DNA of 35,469 nucleotides from an uncultured Prevotellaceae bacterium (GTDB lineage Bacteria; Bacteroidota; Bacteroidia; Bacteroidales; Bacteroidaceae), in contig CAMHJQ010000032.1 of assembly GCA_946185485.1 (NCBI GenBank), positions 1 to 35,469 of the forward strand, read 5' to 3'. The position numbers and the translations under genes were made by a program. The notes below the pieces were generated by a model that was not told where the DNA came from, ran no database searches, and saw nothing but the letters and a program-made list of their open reading frames with translations. Shown piece after piece: positions 27,426 through 35,429 of the stretch (position 1 is the first letter of the stretch; each line of letters begins with the position of its first letter).

Positions 27426-27476
27426 ATGTTTCCGTTATTTATCCTGCTGCACTTTACGTTGATGTATTTAGCATAG
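27426..27476 (+). CDS. Possible 16-residue hydrophobic peptide
   Basis: ATG at 27426 opens MFPLFILLHFTLMYLA and a TAG stop. AAGGA lies about 11 bp upstream, a better Shine-Dalgarno than most genes here have. It sits in the otherwise empty 27313-27570 stretch between the two divergent promoters. Hydrophobic peptides of this size include type I toxins and leader peptides, but a chance ORF in AT-rich DNA is just as likely. Confidence 0.2.
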   Translation: MFPLFILLHFTLMYLA

Positions 27477-27570
27477 AAGATGATGGAACAGAAATAAAAG
27501 CATTCCCCTAGGTTTATCCTTATTTTATATTAAAAAGTACATCATAAAGTATCCTGTAAGGCATTATTAT

Positions 27571-27601
27571 TTTGTAAATTAAGTAAGATTTTGTAATTTT
27601 G
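27571..27601 (+). promoter_or_regulatory. Promoter of the membrane-ART operon
   Basis: TTTG (27571-27574), 19-bp spacer, TAATTTTG (27594-27601): a full consensus match. The ATG of the membrane protein lies 32 bp beyond the box, giving a leader of about 25 nt. Confidence 0.8.
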
Positions 27602-27632
27602 TGGCAGTATTACCAATATAGTATATCGACTT

Positions 27633-28901
27633 ATGTTTGCAATCATTTTCTGGATTATTGTAGCACTGATAGCCTATGCTTTTAGAGAGCAGCTCATTCA
27701 GATAGCTGTCTTTATCGGTTCATTTATGGCTATCGGAGCACTCATCTTCTGGATTCTGTTTGACAACGCAAGCCTTGGCTCGACAATAGGATTCTGGGTG
27801 GCCATCTTCATCGGATTGAAACTGGTTACCCAGTCCATGGGTGCCGAATATTCCTCCATCTTCGAATACGCCTACTATATTTTTTCCGTCCCCGTCTGGT
27901 TCTTGAACCGTCTGCAACATATATTGTCTGAGCCTTGGCGCTATATGTTCAAAACTAGTTGGCCGGAAGAAAGCACCAAGGAGATTCTTCGCCCATTGCT
28001 ATATGGGCTTCAGATTCTCTTGTATATAGCTATAACTCCACTTCGTCTGCTCAATGCGTTCATTTACAATATTGTCATATACGGAGTGACGGAGTTGTAC
28101 GACCTCTTTTTTGAGGTGCTACAGCCCAGTGAGTGGGATGAGGGTTATGGCGACTGGTGGACATGGACATATATGTTGCCCGTACGAATCATCAAATATC
28201 CCATTTATCATGGAGGTCTGGTTCTGATAGAAGGAGCTGTGTGGACAGTCATCGACACCATTATTCCTGCCATTACTATGTATCATGGCACTGACTTGGT
28301 AGCCGGTCAGGCCATCACCGGAAAGGCAGGGCGCCGATGGACCGATGGCACGTTTACTGCCAGTCAGAGCAGTTGGGGAGGCATCGGTGTCTATTTTGCC
28401 TCACGCCGTAGTGTCGCAAGGAGATATGCGGAAGATCCTTATAGGTTGAGCGGATCAAATCCCGTCATGATTGTATGCCGTGTCTCGCTGGGTAAAATTA
28501 TCAATTATTCTCTTGCCCCATATTCCACATATAAGAATGCTGGCGCTACTGGAAATCCAGCCGTTTTGAATCGATACGCCGAGAATAATGGGTATAATAC
28601 CGGTGAGTGGCGGAACCAGCGTGGCGGCTATTGGGAGTATTGTCTATTTGATTGGCAGAACCGTTATAATCATCCTTGGCGAATCAGACCGATTTTCGTA
28701 TTTAACTTCCGTACAGGTAGAGCACAACATATAGAAAGCGGTCTTCGTCACTGGCTCTTCTCAAAGGTCGTGATGGATGACATTTTTAAAAGCACAGGAT
28801 TCATCTGTTTAGTAATCTTTGCCTTTATTGTCGTGATATGGTTTATATTCTATGGGTATCAATGGCTGTGGAATGAATACTTGTGGCACTACTTCATCTA
28901 A
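27633..28901 (+). CDS. Multi-spanning membrane protein with PARP-like ADP-ribosyltransferase domain
   Basis: 422 residues. The first 215 residues hold several hydrophobic segments (about 2-17, 21-43, 50-66, 78-92, 127-160, 195-215). Residues about 215-375 form a soluble domain, and a last hydrophobic segment follows at about 385-410. The soluble domain has the three marks of the diphtheria-toxin/PARP class of ADP-ribosyltransferases: YHGT (H218), GIGVYFASRRSVARRYAED (Y254) and GGYWEYCLFDW (E335), like the HGT, GIYFA and NEYIVYD blocks of PARPs. Such domains move ADP-ribose from NAD+ to a target. It has its own consensus promoter, and the HD gene overlaps its 3' end. The fold call rests on motifs only. 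I know of no characterised protein with this membrane arrangement. Confidence 0.7.
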   Translation: MFAIIFWIIVALIAYAFREQLIQIAVFIGSFMAIGALIFWILFDNASLGSTIGFWVAIFIGLKLVTQSMGAEYSSIFEYAYYIFSVPVWFLNRLQHILSEPWRYMFKTSWPEESTKEILRPLLYGLQILLYIAITPLRLLNAFIYNIVIYGVTELYDLFFEVLQPSEWDEGYGDWWTWTYMLPVRIIKYPIYHGGLVLIEGAVWTVIDTIIPAITMYHGTDLVAGQAITGKAGRRWTDGTFTASQSSWGGIGVYFASRRSVARRYAEDPYRLSGSNPVMIVCRVSLGKIINYSLAPYSTYKNAGATGNPAVLNRYAENNGYNTGEWRNQRGGYWEYCLFDWQNRYNHPWRIRPIFVFNFRTGRAQHIESGLRHWLFSKVVMDDIFKSTGFICLVIFAFIVVIWFIFYGYQWLWNEYLWHYFI

Positions 28902-29343
28902 ATCTCAGATAATATCGCTATTGAGTGACATCAATCGTGAGGGAATAGGCAATGTTATTGCTTATCTGGAGCATAGTGACTATTTTTCAACCCATCCTTA
29001 TCATCATCATCGGTTTGAAGGTGGACTGGCAGAACACTCTTTAGGAGTTTATTGGGAAATGAGAGCCTTTGCCCCAGACCTTCCTGATGAGAGTTGTCGA
29101 ATCGTCGCCTTGTTCCACGACTTATGTACCACTCGCTTGGAAGGTTATGATGCCATCGGCTATCATCATCACGGTCAGCGCTCTGTAGCCCTGCTCGACG
29201 CTTTAGGCTTTGCCCTGCATGACGACGAGCGGTTAGCCATCAGTCGCCACATGCATCATGTCCCCTCATCCCAACTCGGTCCCGACACCGCATTATGGCA
29301 TTATCTGCACCTCAGCGATCGCAGGAATGCAAGCGAATCGTAA
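28873..29343 (+). CDS. HD-domain hydrolase
   Basis: About 156 residues from the ATG at 28873 (another in-frame ATG is at 28852). The start overlaps the end of the membrane-ART gene by about 29 nt in another frame, so translation is probably coupled. The HD metal-site pattern is complete: GGLAEHSLGVYWEM (H55), IVALFHDLC (H82, D83), GYHHHGQRSV, ISRHMHH and LHLSDRRNA. HD proteins hydrolyse phosphoester bonds, often in nucleotides. The protein stops soon after the last metal-binding Asp, so it is a minimal single-domain form. Substrate unknown; beside an NAD+-using domain, a nucleotide or ADP-ribose compound is one possibility, as an inference only. Confidence 0.85.
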   Translation: MNTCGTTSSKSQIISLLSDINREGIGNVIAYLEHSDYFSTHPYHHHRFEGGLAEHSLGVYWEMRAFAPDLPDESCRIVALFHDLCTTRLEGYDAIGYHHHGQRSVALLDALGFALHDDERLAISRHMHHVPSSQLGPDTALWHYLHLSDRRNASES

Positions 29344-29459
29344 ATATTTGGTACAGGGCGTTTTTCATGGTCTCAACAATTCTTTTGTGATAGATGATAG
29401 AATCTGCACTCTACATGCTTCTTTATATTGGAATAAGGGAAAAAGCAAGATAGAGAATT

Positions 29460-31124
29460 ATGGCACTTATTGACGATTTCCGAAAACAAACAAAAGAAAC
29501 GGTATTAGAATACATGGACAAGCTGGGCATAAACCGGGTTGTCTATTCTTCACTTGTGAAAGGGTTTGAACCCTATCTGGAAGAGCGTAATCTCCTTTTT
29601 TATATTCACGGCACCAACATGGTTGTCGTATGTTTCGACCTATGTGGCAAAAATGAAGAATTGGCAGACGAGGGGGATCCCATATTTCTTGATGATCCTG
29701 AATATTATTCCCAAAAGGGTTCTCGTGTCAGCCCTGTATTTCAGTTGTCTGAAGCCTTGAGGGAAATGGACGATAGGATGGTGAATATTTTCCCTCCTAT
29801 GGATATATATGGCGTACTCTTATCTGAAAGCACTTTCCTTAATGCCAAAGATATGAAAGGGAAATGGGATACGATGAGAGTTCATGTCATTGATGGGATG
29901 AAGGGACTGAGGCATCGGGAGATAGCCATAAACAGGCGGTTTAACGAGCAAGCCAAAGAAGTCATGGAAGCGATATTCGGTGATGATTTCAGACCATTTG
30001 ACCGTGGAATTGTAAACGAGAAACTCGAAGAGATGAACAGCCATTCTGATGAATTCGAAAAACTGCTAAAACGATTCACAGCAGAAGGTTTCGAGGTCGT
30101 GGATGAGGAAGATTCATTGCCCGATAATGCAGATATGGATGACGATGATGACGAAATCAATTTAGACGATTTCCCCAAAGGCAGTGTACATAAAATAGAG
30201 GATATTTCCTTCCCCGATGGAGAGATAGAACAGAATCAGAATATCAGTGTCAAGGTTGAAATCCTTCGTCCAATTGCTAATCCTCGTGAAGAATTAGATA
30301 AACTGGTGGGGTGTGCGAATATCAAGAAGCGTATGGACGAGTTGGTGGCTCTGACCCGTTATAACAAGATGATGCGTGAGCTGTTCCCAGACAGCAAGCA
30401 GCATGACGTATCGCTCCATAGTGTGTTTCTCGGTCGTCCAGGAACAGGAAAAACTACCGTCTGCAAGATTTTCGGTTCTTTATTGCGTCAGGCAGGAGCC
30501 TTGAGCAAGGGACATGTCGTTGTGTGTGACCGAGGAACCTTTATTGGAACCCTTTGGGGTGACGAGGAACGTTCCATGCGCCAAGTTCTTGAAATGGCAC
30601 AGGGTGGAGTCCTGATGATTGACGAAGCCTATCTTCTCAACGGCAAGCATGAGAATGATCCAGGTAAAATAGTTATCCACCTGATGATGAGCATACTTGC
30701 GGATGAGACCCAGCGCGACATAGCCATTGTACTCTGTGGCTACAAGGAACCGATGGAGAAGTTGCTTGATGCCAATCCAGGATTGCAGTCACGCTTCCCA
30801 AACAGATTCGAGTTTGCCGATTTTACTATTGATGAACTATTAGAAATCACTCGTCGCCGAGTGAAGGAATATGAATACGAATTTACTCCTGAAGCTTGGG
30901 ATAAGTACTGCCAGATACTGACACAGGCCTATCAGCAGCGAAATCCACAGACTTGGGGTAATGCCCGTTTTGTAGCCAACCAACTGGAGCGCATTTATAT
31001 CCAACACGCTATGCGTTGTGTCAAGCAGAACCCCACAGACAAACAGCAACTCCGCCTGCTCACTCCAGAGGATATCCTACCAATAGACGCCCCCAAAGAG
31101 AAACGTCATATCGGATTTTGTTAA
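29460..31124 (+). CDS. CbbX/EccA-type AAA+ ATPase with unrecognised N-terminal region (paralog 2)
   Basis: 554 residues with the same layout as the minus-strand paralog at 25219-26889. An N-terminal region of about 200 residues (NRVVYSSLVKGFEPYLEERN, MVVVCFDLCG, DIYGVLLSESTFLNAKDM) leads to an acidic linker (DMDDDDDEINLDDF), IEQNQNISVKVEILRP and the AAA+ domain: Walker A GRPGTGKTT (K331), RGTFIGTLWGDEERSMRQ, GVLMIDEAYLL, IAIVLCGYKEP, NPGLQSRFPN, WGNARFVANQLERI. The ATPase halves are far more alike than the N-terminal halves, as if the N-terminal part has diverged to bind a different partner. The two proteins could form mixed hexamers. It follows the HD gene after 116 bp with no clear promoter or terminator between. 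Confidence 0.9.
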   Translation: MALIDDFRKQTKETVLEYMDKLGINRVVYSSLVKGFEPYLEERNLLFYIHGTNMVVVCFDLCGKNEELADEGDPIFLDDPEYYSQKGSRVSPVFQLSEALREMDDRMVNIFPPMDIYGVLLSESTFLNAKDMKGKWDTMRVHVIDGMKGLRHREIAINRRFNEQAKEVMEAIFGDDFRPFDRGIVNEKLEEMNSHSDEFEKLLKRFTAEGFEVVDEEDSLPDNADMDDDDDEINLDDFPKGSVHKIEDISFPDGEIEQNQNISVKVEILRPIANPREELDKLVGCANIKKRMDELVALTRYNKMMRELFPDSKQHDVSLHSVFLGRPGTGKTTVCKIFGSLLRQAGALSKGHVVVCDRGTFIGTLWGDEERSMRQVLEMAQGGVLMIDEAYLLNGKHENDPGKIVIHLMMSILADETQRDIAIVLCGYKEPMEKLLDANPGLQSRFPNRFEFADFTIDELLEITRRRVKEYEYEFTPEAWDKYCQILTQAYQQRNPQTWGNARFVANQLERIYIQHAMRCVKQNPTDKQQLRLLTPEDILPIDAPKEKRHIGFC

Positions 31125-31243
31125 CGGTGAAGGGAGGAATGGTATATGAATAGATTTTATTCATAGTCGTGGTCTGAAAAATCCTCATAATACCATACTG
31201 ACAGAACAAGAATTCTGTGTAATACTCGTAAAATTGAGAGATA

Positions 31244-31897
31244 ATGCAAGGACTGAAGATAATAAAGAACAATAAAAGAATCGAACTTATGAAAAAGGAT
31301 ATCGAAACAAGACTCCATTCACTTAAAGAGAATGGTAAGGTTGGCTTTAAAAATGATATAGACGAAATCGTAATACCGTGCCAATGGCTCTTGGCGACGG
31401 AGTTTATTGCGGACATTGCTATTGTCAAGAACATCGAGGGAAAGTGGGGCATTATCAATCAGAAAGGTGAAACCGTCATACCGTTTTTATATGCCAATCC
31501 TTTTATCCCGATTGAAGACAAAGTGATGCTTTTCTATGAGAATGGGAAACGGATTTATAAAAACTTGCATGGTAAAGAAATTCCACCCCATCTATGGAAG
31601 TCCGTGAATACCTTCCATGAAGGACTTTTAACCGTTGTTGACGAAAACGACCACTATGGGTTTGCAGATGAAGAAGGGAATCTGGTATTTCCCCCCAAGT
31701 GGGACTACGCCTGCTATTTCGAAAAAGGATATGCTTATGTGAAAGATGGTGACCATCATTTCTTCATGAATCATGAAGGGGAATTATTTCTGATAGAGAC
31801 TCCATCACCTTATAAGCCAGACCCAATGAGACGATTCGATTATGCGTATGGCAAATACTTCAGAGCCGTATCTCCTGTGAGCGGTATAGAGACTTAA
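31244..31897 (+). CDS. WG-repeat protein
   Basis: 217 residues from the ATG at 31244 (preceded by GAGAG); an ATG at 31289 (MKKDIETRL) is a fair alternative. Soluble, no signal peptide. At least two WG-type repeats are visible: EGKWGIINQKGETVIPFLYANPF and HYGFADEEGNLVFPPKWDYACYFEKGYAYVKDG, with weaker units before and between. WG repeats fold as small beta units and are frequent in Bacteroidetes proteins of unknown function, probably for protein binding. It lies 119 bp after AAA+ paralog 2 on the same strand, across a stretch with small dyads (ATGAAT/ATTCAT) but no T-tract terminator. Confidence 0.75.
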   Translation: MQGLKIIKNNKRIELMKKDIETRLHSLKENGKVGFKNDIDEIVIPCQWLLATEFIADIAIVKNIEGKWGIINQKGETVIPFLYANPFIPIEDKVMLFYENGKRIYKNLHGKEIPPHLWKSVNTFHEGLLTVVDENDHYGFADEEGNLVFPPKWDYACYFEKGYAYVKDGDHHFFMNHEGELFLIETPSPYKPDPMRRFDYAYGKYFRAVSPVSGIET

Positions 31898-31965
31898 AAA
31901 TGGCAAAACGCATGTAATATCATCACTTTTTTGTAAAATCGGTTTTAATTTCGCCTTTTTTTTTG

Positions 31966-31973
31966 TATATTTG
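31966..31973 (+). promoter_or_regulatory. Possible -7 box for the 322-residue gene
   Basis: TATATTTG matches TAnnTTTG, 33 bp before the ATG at 32007. The -33 region at the right distance reads TTTT rather than TTTG. Confidence 0.5.
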
Positions 31974-32006
31974 CACCATATTATCAATAGCTAAATCAAA
32001 ACGAGT

Positions 32007-32975
32007 ATGTTTAAGGTCTTTATATCCCAGTCAGTATATGATAGGATAATCAGCACGGAAGAGGAACGAACAATATCTGGGCGTTCCAACTTGTATAAGT
32101 TGCTCAAACAGCAGCCTATTCAGATATTGACTGATAAAGATACAGAGAGGTTTAAACTACACCCAGAGAATGTACAAAAGAACCCTTCTTCGCTGTATAT
32201 TTTAAATATAGCTCATACAGAAGCATTGACCATACAAAGAACATACGGTGTAATGTGCGTGAGTGGTGACAGCCCTAACATCTCACCACTAATAGACGTC
32301 AATGATATTCATATTGCAAAAGAAGAACAGCAACTTGGACGTGGCTGGGATACGGTACTCGGCAGCGTAGAGATGCTGCCATCTAACGCCTTGTTGATGA
32401 CAGACCGCTATCTCTTTGCCATTAAATATCCAAGCGCAGCCAATGGCATATCCAATATCAAGGATATTCTCACCGAGCTGCTTCCCAAACAATTTCAGGG
32501 TGGAAACTATCACGTGACTATTGTTTTCGACAATATGGCGAAGAACGAAAATTACTCATTTTCGGAGATTGTACAACTTATAGAAGATGTAAAAAAACAG
32601 ATAGGTCGTGAATATCCGATTACGATGGAAGTACTGGGCATCACTCCGGAGTGCTCCATATATAAAAAATTGCATAATCGGATGGTCATCTCAAACTATT
32701 TTCTTGTTGAAGCAAGCCATAAACTCGCTGCTTTCAACAAATATAAGGGTACTGTACGCCAGATGCTGATACCCATGACTCTTTTTACAGAAAGCAGTTT
32801 AAATGGCAGGTCTACGCCTCCGCTTGATGCCATTGACCACACACTTGCTACGCTTCGAAACTTCTCGAAGTCCTTACAATATCTCCCTGAGTCTTCGCAC
32901 AAGATATATCTCTATGCCGTCAACGGCGAAGTCAAGGATAAGTGTCTTAGTTTAAGAAACCGTCTTGTGAAATAG
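32007..32975 (+). CDS. Uncharacterised protein, 322 residues
   Basis: I do not recognise this protein. It is soluble with no signal peptide or membrane segment. Blocks that look structured are MFKVFISQSVYDRI at the N-terminus, SSLYILNIAH, SNALLMTDRYLFAIKYP, NYHVTIVFDNM, YPITMEVLGITPEC, NRMVISNYFLVEASHKLAAFNK and KIYLYAVNG. The alternating beta strands and helices suggest an alpha/beta fold; DRYL and the later NYFLVEASH are faintly like phospholipase-D-type or nuclease cores, but no catalytic set is clear. It has its own likely promoter and ends in a hairpin shared with the convergent gene. Confidence 0.75.
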   Translation: MFKVFISQSVYDRIISTEEERTISGRSNLYKLLKQQPIQILTDKDTERFKLHPENVQKNPSSLYILNIAHTEALTIQRTYGVMCVSGDSPNISPLIDVNDIHIAKEEQQLGRGWDTVLGSVEMLPSNALLMTDRYLFAIKYPSAANGISNIKDILTELLPKQFQGGNYHVTIVFDNMAKNENYSFSEIVQLIEDVKKQIGREYPITMEVLGITPECSIYKKLHNRMVISNYFLVEASHKLAAFNKYKGTVRQMLIPMTLFTESSLNGRSTPPLDAIDHTLATLRNFSKSLQYLPESSHKIYLYAVNGEVKDKCLSLRNRLVK

Positions 32976-33007
32976 AGGAATTGGGTGTCATTCGACACCC
33001 AATTCCT
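32976..33007. terminator. Convergent hairpin between the 322- and 796-residue genes
   Basis: AGGAATTGGGTGTC (32976-32989) pairs perfectly with GACACCCAATTCCT (32994-33007) around ATTC. The hairpin starts right after the plus-strand stop. The minus-strand stop (32988-32990) lies inside it. T runs on both sides are short, so strength is uncertain. Confidence 0.65.
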
Positions 33008-35378
33008 TTAAGTGTAATTTTAGTGAAACCTTCTCTTTGTCGGACAAATAAGGCGATTTCTCTAGAAGATCTTGTAATGTATCATAACGCGAAAAGATAA
33101 TAATGCCCTTCACCCAATCCCATTGAATGATATTGTGACCTGAAATTATAGGCTGCCATTCCTTAAAGACTAAAGGAGGCACATCTTTGTCCATTAAAGG
33201 ATATAGCGTATATATTCCTTCGTCCTTTTCGCGTTTATAAGAAATGGCAAAATCTCCTTGGATGTTATCAATGCGACCTTTTGAATTATAGCTCATTGGG
33301 TCATGAAAAGACAGAGGTGAGACCCCGCCTTCAATAATAGCATCACCATCCACGTGATAATAATGTCTAACACTATCTTGTATGGCAGCTATATAATTGT
33401 TGGGGCATTCTACTACGTCATTTGCATTAAGTCTTTTAACCATTTTGTAGTCATCTGATAATCTAAACAGGTAAATCTGGGGGTATTTAAATGCCTTCCC
33501 CACATTCCAATTTGATTTTAGGTAAAAATATTCGCGTTCCGTAAATCTACCTTCTGTCGCATTGGGATTATATAATCTGTCCTCCAAAGTTATTGAATAG
33601 TTCTGTAAAATATTATACAGGAAGCGCTTTCCACCACTAGTGTAATAAATATAATCGTCACCATATTCTGTAATAGTTCCGTTTACTGGTATGGAATCTA
33701 TCTGATAATCCTTTGAGGAGTTATAAAAAACATAATTTCTCAAAGATGATCCTCCGAAGAGGTTGCCGTTTCGTGTAATCCTTCCAGGCTCACCAGAGGA
33801 AAACTTTCTACAGAATGCAGTCCCCTTTGAAACACCATAAATTATGGTTTCATAAGTGTTTGATGATGTCTTAACAGATTCTAAATGAAAGTTCTCGTTT
33901 CCATAGGAATACATACTTTCTGCCTTGGGTAATGGCGGGAGTTCTATCACGCCCCCATTTTTATCATAGACGAACCTTTTTCCATCCTGTGTTTCTGTAA
34001 GATAGAAATTATACGATCGAATCTGAATATTACTTCCGTACAAATGATCATTTATTATAGTTCCTTTAACGATAATTGGTTTTGAATTCAGATCATTCAT
34101 ATCGAATATGGCTGTTGAATCACTTTGTTTGTTGTAAAAATTCATGCAAGAACACGGTGGGACGACAAAGAAATCAGAATTTCCCTTGAAAGGATTGTCA
34201 GGTTTGGGAATGCGTCTATATCCAATTTCACTCCAAATGTCAAGACTATCTCCTTGCTGAACGAAAAGGACGTTGGGACCATTATTTCGGAAATCAGTAA
34301 TATGCGGTCTAAATGTTTTGTCATCATACTGAATCGTTTTTACCAGTGTAACCTCTGGTGTTATTCCCGATTGCAGCAAGATTGCCCTATAACGTAAAAT
34401 AGTATTTTTGTCTAATGATGATGCATTCATCAACTCTTTATAAATTAGTTGAGTCGCTTTATTGTAGTTGCCTGCTTTAACGGCATCAGCAATTGTTATC
34501 GGTTCTTTCATATTGAATATCAAATATATCCCAAACAAAAGAAGCAATAACAGGCCTATGAACTGTATTCCTTTTATTCTCCGTAAAGGTCTGTAGAAAT
34601 GAGGACTTGTCATTTTTTGAGTAAAGTGACCTTGCATTAAAATATAGGATGTCAATAGCATAGTAGCAGCCATTGAAATAATAATAGCCAGGACACCATC
34701 CAAATGCAGTATTTGACAAACAAACAACAATAACAAAAGGAATGTGGCTAACGTTACTAAATACCATATAAACAGCAACTTATAATTTCTTTTTTCTTTT
34801 CTAAAATCAAATAACCTGTATAATAGTAATAGGGACGCAACAGCAAACAAAAAACAAATAATTTTGTTTTCAGCAATCAGCTGGAACAAACTGTAAATAA
34901 TCGATAAGAAGCCATAGAAATAAAGGTAAAATTTGCTTGACTCTTCTATCTGTCTATATTTCGAAAATTCCGAGATGGATTCGTAATAGCGTCTACAACC
35001 ATAAGGAACATGAAGAACTATGCCTCCTTTTAATTCATCGGAAATATTTATACTTAGCGTACTTATTTTGTTGTGTCTGACAATATTGGGGTGCGGATAG
35101 GGAAGGTAAATGTCTGTTAGATTCGAAGGATCGTTCACGAACGTCCACATGTCCCTTTCTAAAGAGATAGGGAAATGAAGACGTTTAACGCTATCACCCT
35201 CTATTAGAATCTGACCTGTTTCATAGAATCTGGCCTCCTGATTTCTTTCAATTTCTCTTTGTTTTTTGGTTATTACAATATTTGTGACGTTTTTTAAATG
35301 TGGGCAATCAAAGAAGGGATTAGATAAATAGTCAGTAGAATCCTTATATCCTTCTGGGAAATTTACTGTTTCCAACAT
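32988..35378 (-). CDS. Large membrane protein with LRR-like N-terminus, 796 residues
   Basis: The ATG at 35378 is the first in the open frame. Residues 1-140 resemble a BspA-type leucine-rich repeat tail (MLETVNFPEGY, FFDCPHLKNVTNI, LTDIYLPYPHPNIV, IVLHVPYGCRRYYE). Residues about 150-300 hold five hydrophobic segments (FYGFLSIIYSLFQLIA, IICFLFAVASLLLLYRLF, LLFIWYLVTLATFLLLLLFV, VLAIIISMAATMLLTSYIL, IQFIGLLLLLLFGIYLIF). The last 490 residues are soluble and rich in short beta segments, possibly a propeller (FVYDKNGGVIELPPLP, YIYYTSGGKRFLYNI). AT-rich, unlike the left half of the window. The LRR pattern continues for 17 codons upstream of the ATG to an in-frame stop, so the 5' end may be broken. 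Function unknown. Confidence 0.7.
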   Translation of the reverse strand: MLETVNFPEGYKDSTDYLSNPFFDCPHLKNVTNIVITKKQREIERNQEARFYETGQILIEGDSVKRLHFPISLERDMWTFVNDPSNLTDIYLPYPHPNIVRHNKISTLSINISDELKGGIVLHVPYGCRRYYESISEFSKYRQIEESSKFYLYFYGFLSIIYSLFQLIAENKIICFLFAVASLLLLYRLFDFRKEKRNYKLLFIWYLVTLATFLLLLLFVCQILHLDGVLAIIISMAATMLLTSYILMQGHFTQKMTSPHFYRPLRRIKGIQFIGLLLLLLFGIYLIFNMKEPITIADAVKAGNYNKATQLIYKELMNASSLDKNTILRYRAILLQSGITPEVTLVKTIQYDDKTFRPHITDFRNNGPNVLFVQQGDSLDIWSEIGYRRIPKPDNPFKGNSDFFVVPPCSCMNFYNKQSDSTAIFDMNDLNSKPIIVKGTIINDHLYGSNIQIRSYNFYLTETQDGKRFVYDKNGGVIELPPLPKAESMYSYGNENFHLESVKTSSNTYETIIYGVSKGTAFCRKFSSGEPGRITRNGNLFGGSSLRNYVFYNSSKDYQIDSIPVNGTITEYGDDYIYYTSGGKRFLYNILQNYSITLEDRLYNPNATEGRFTEREYFYLKSNWNVGKAFKYPQIYLFRLSDDYKMVKRLNANDVVECPNNYIAAIQDSVRHYYHVDGDAIIEGGVSPLSFHDPMSYNSKGRIDNIQGDFAISYKREKDEGIYTLYPLMDKDVPPLVFKEWQPIISGHNIIQWDWVKGIIIFSRYDTLQDLLEKSPYLSDKEKVSLKLHLKELGVE

Positions 35379-35429
35379 TTTACACCCTGAGAAAGCACGC
35401 TTTCCTATCTTAATAGGTTCTTCTGCAAT
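35379..35429 (-). pseudogene. Untranslated LRR codons upstream of the 796-residue gene
   Basis: In frame with the gene, 17 codons read IAEEPIKIGKRAFSGCK, a textbook BspA LRR_5 unit (IxIGxxAFSGCxxL), but no ATG, GTG or TTG is available and TAA stands at 35430-35432. An ATG at 35448 opens MKPLQLN in another frame and hits a stop after 12 codons; a one-base change would join it to the LRR frame. Either the gene lost its 5' part by a frameshift or this is a sequencing error. Confidence 0.55.
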
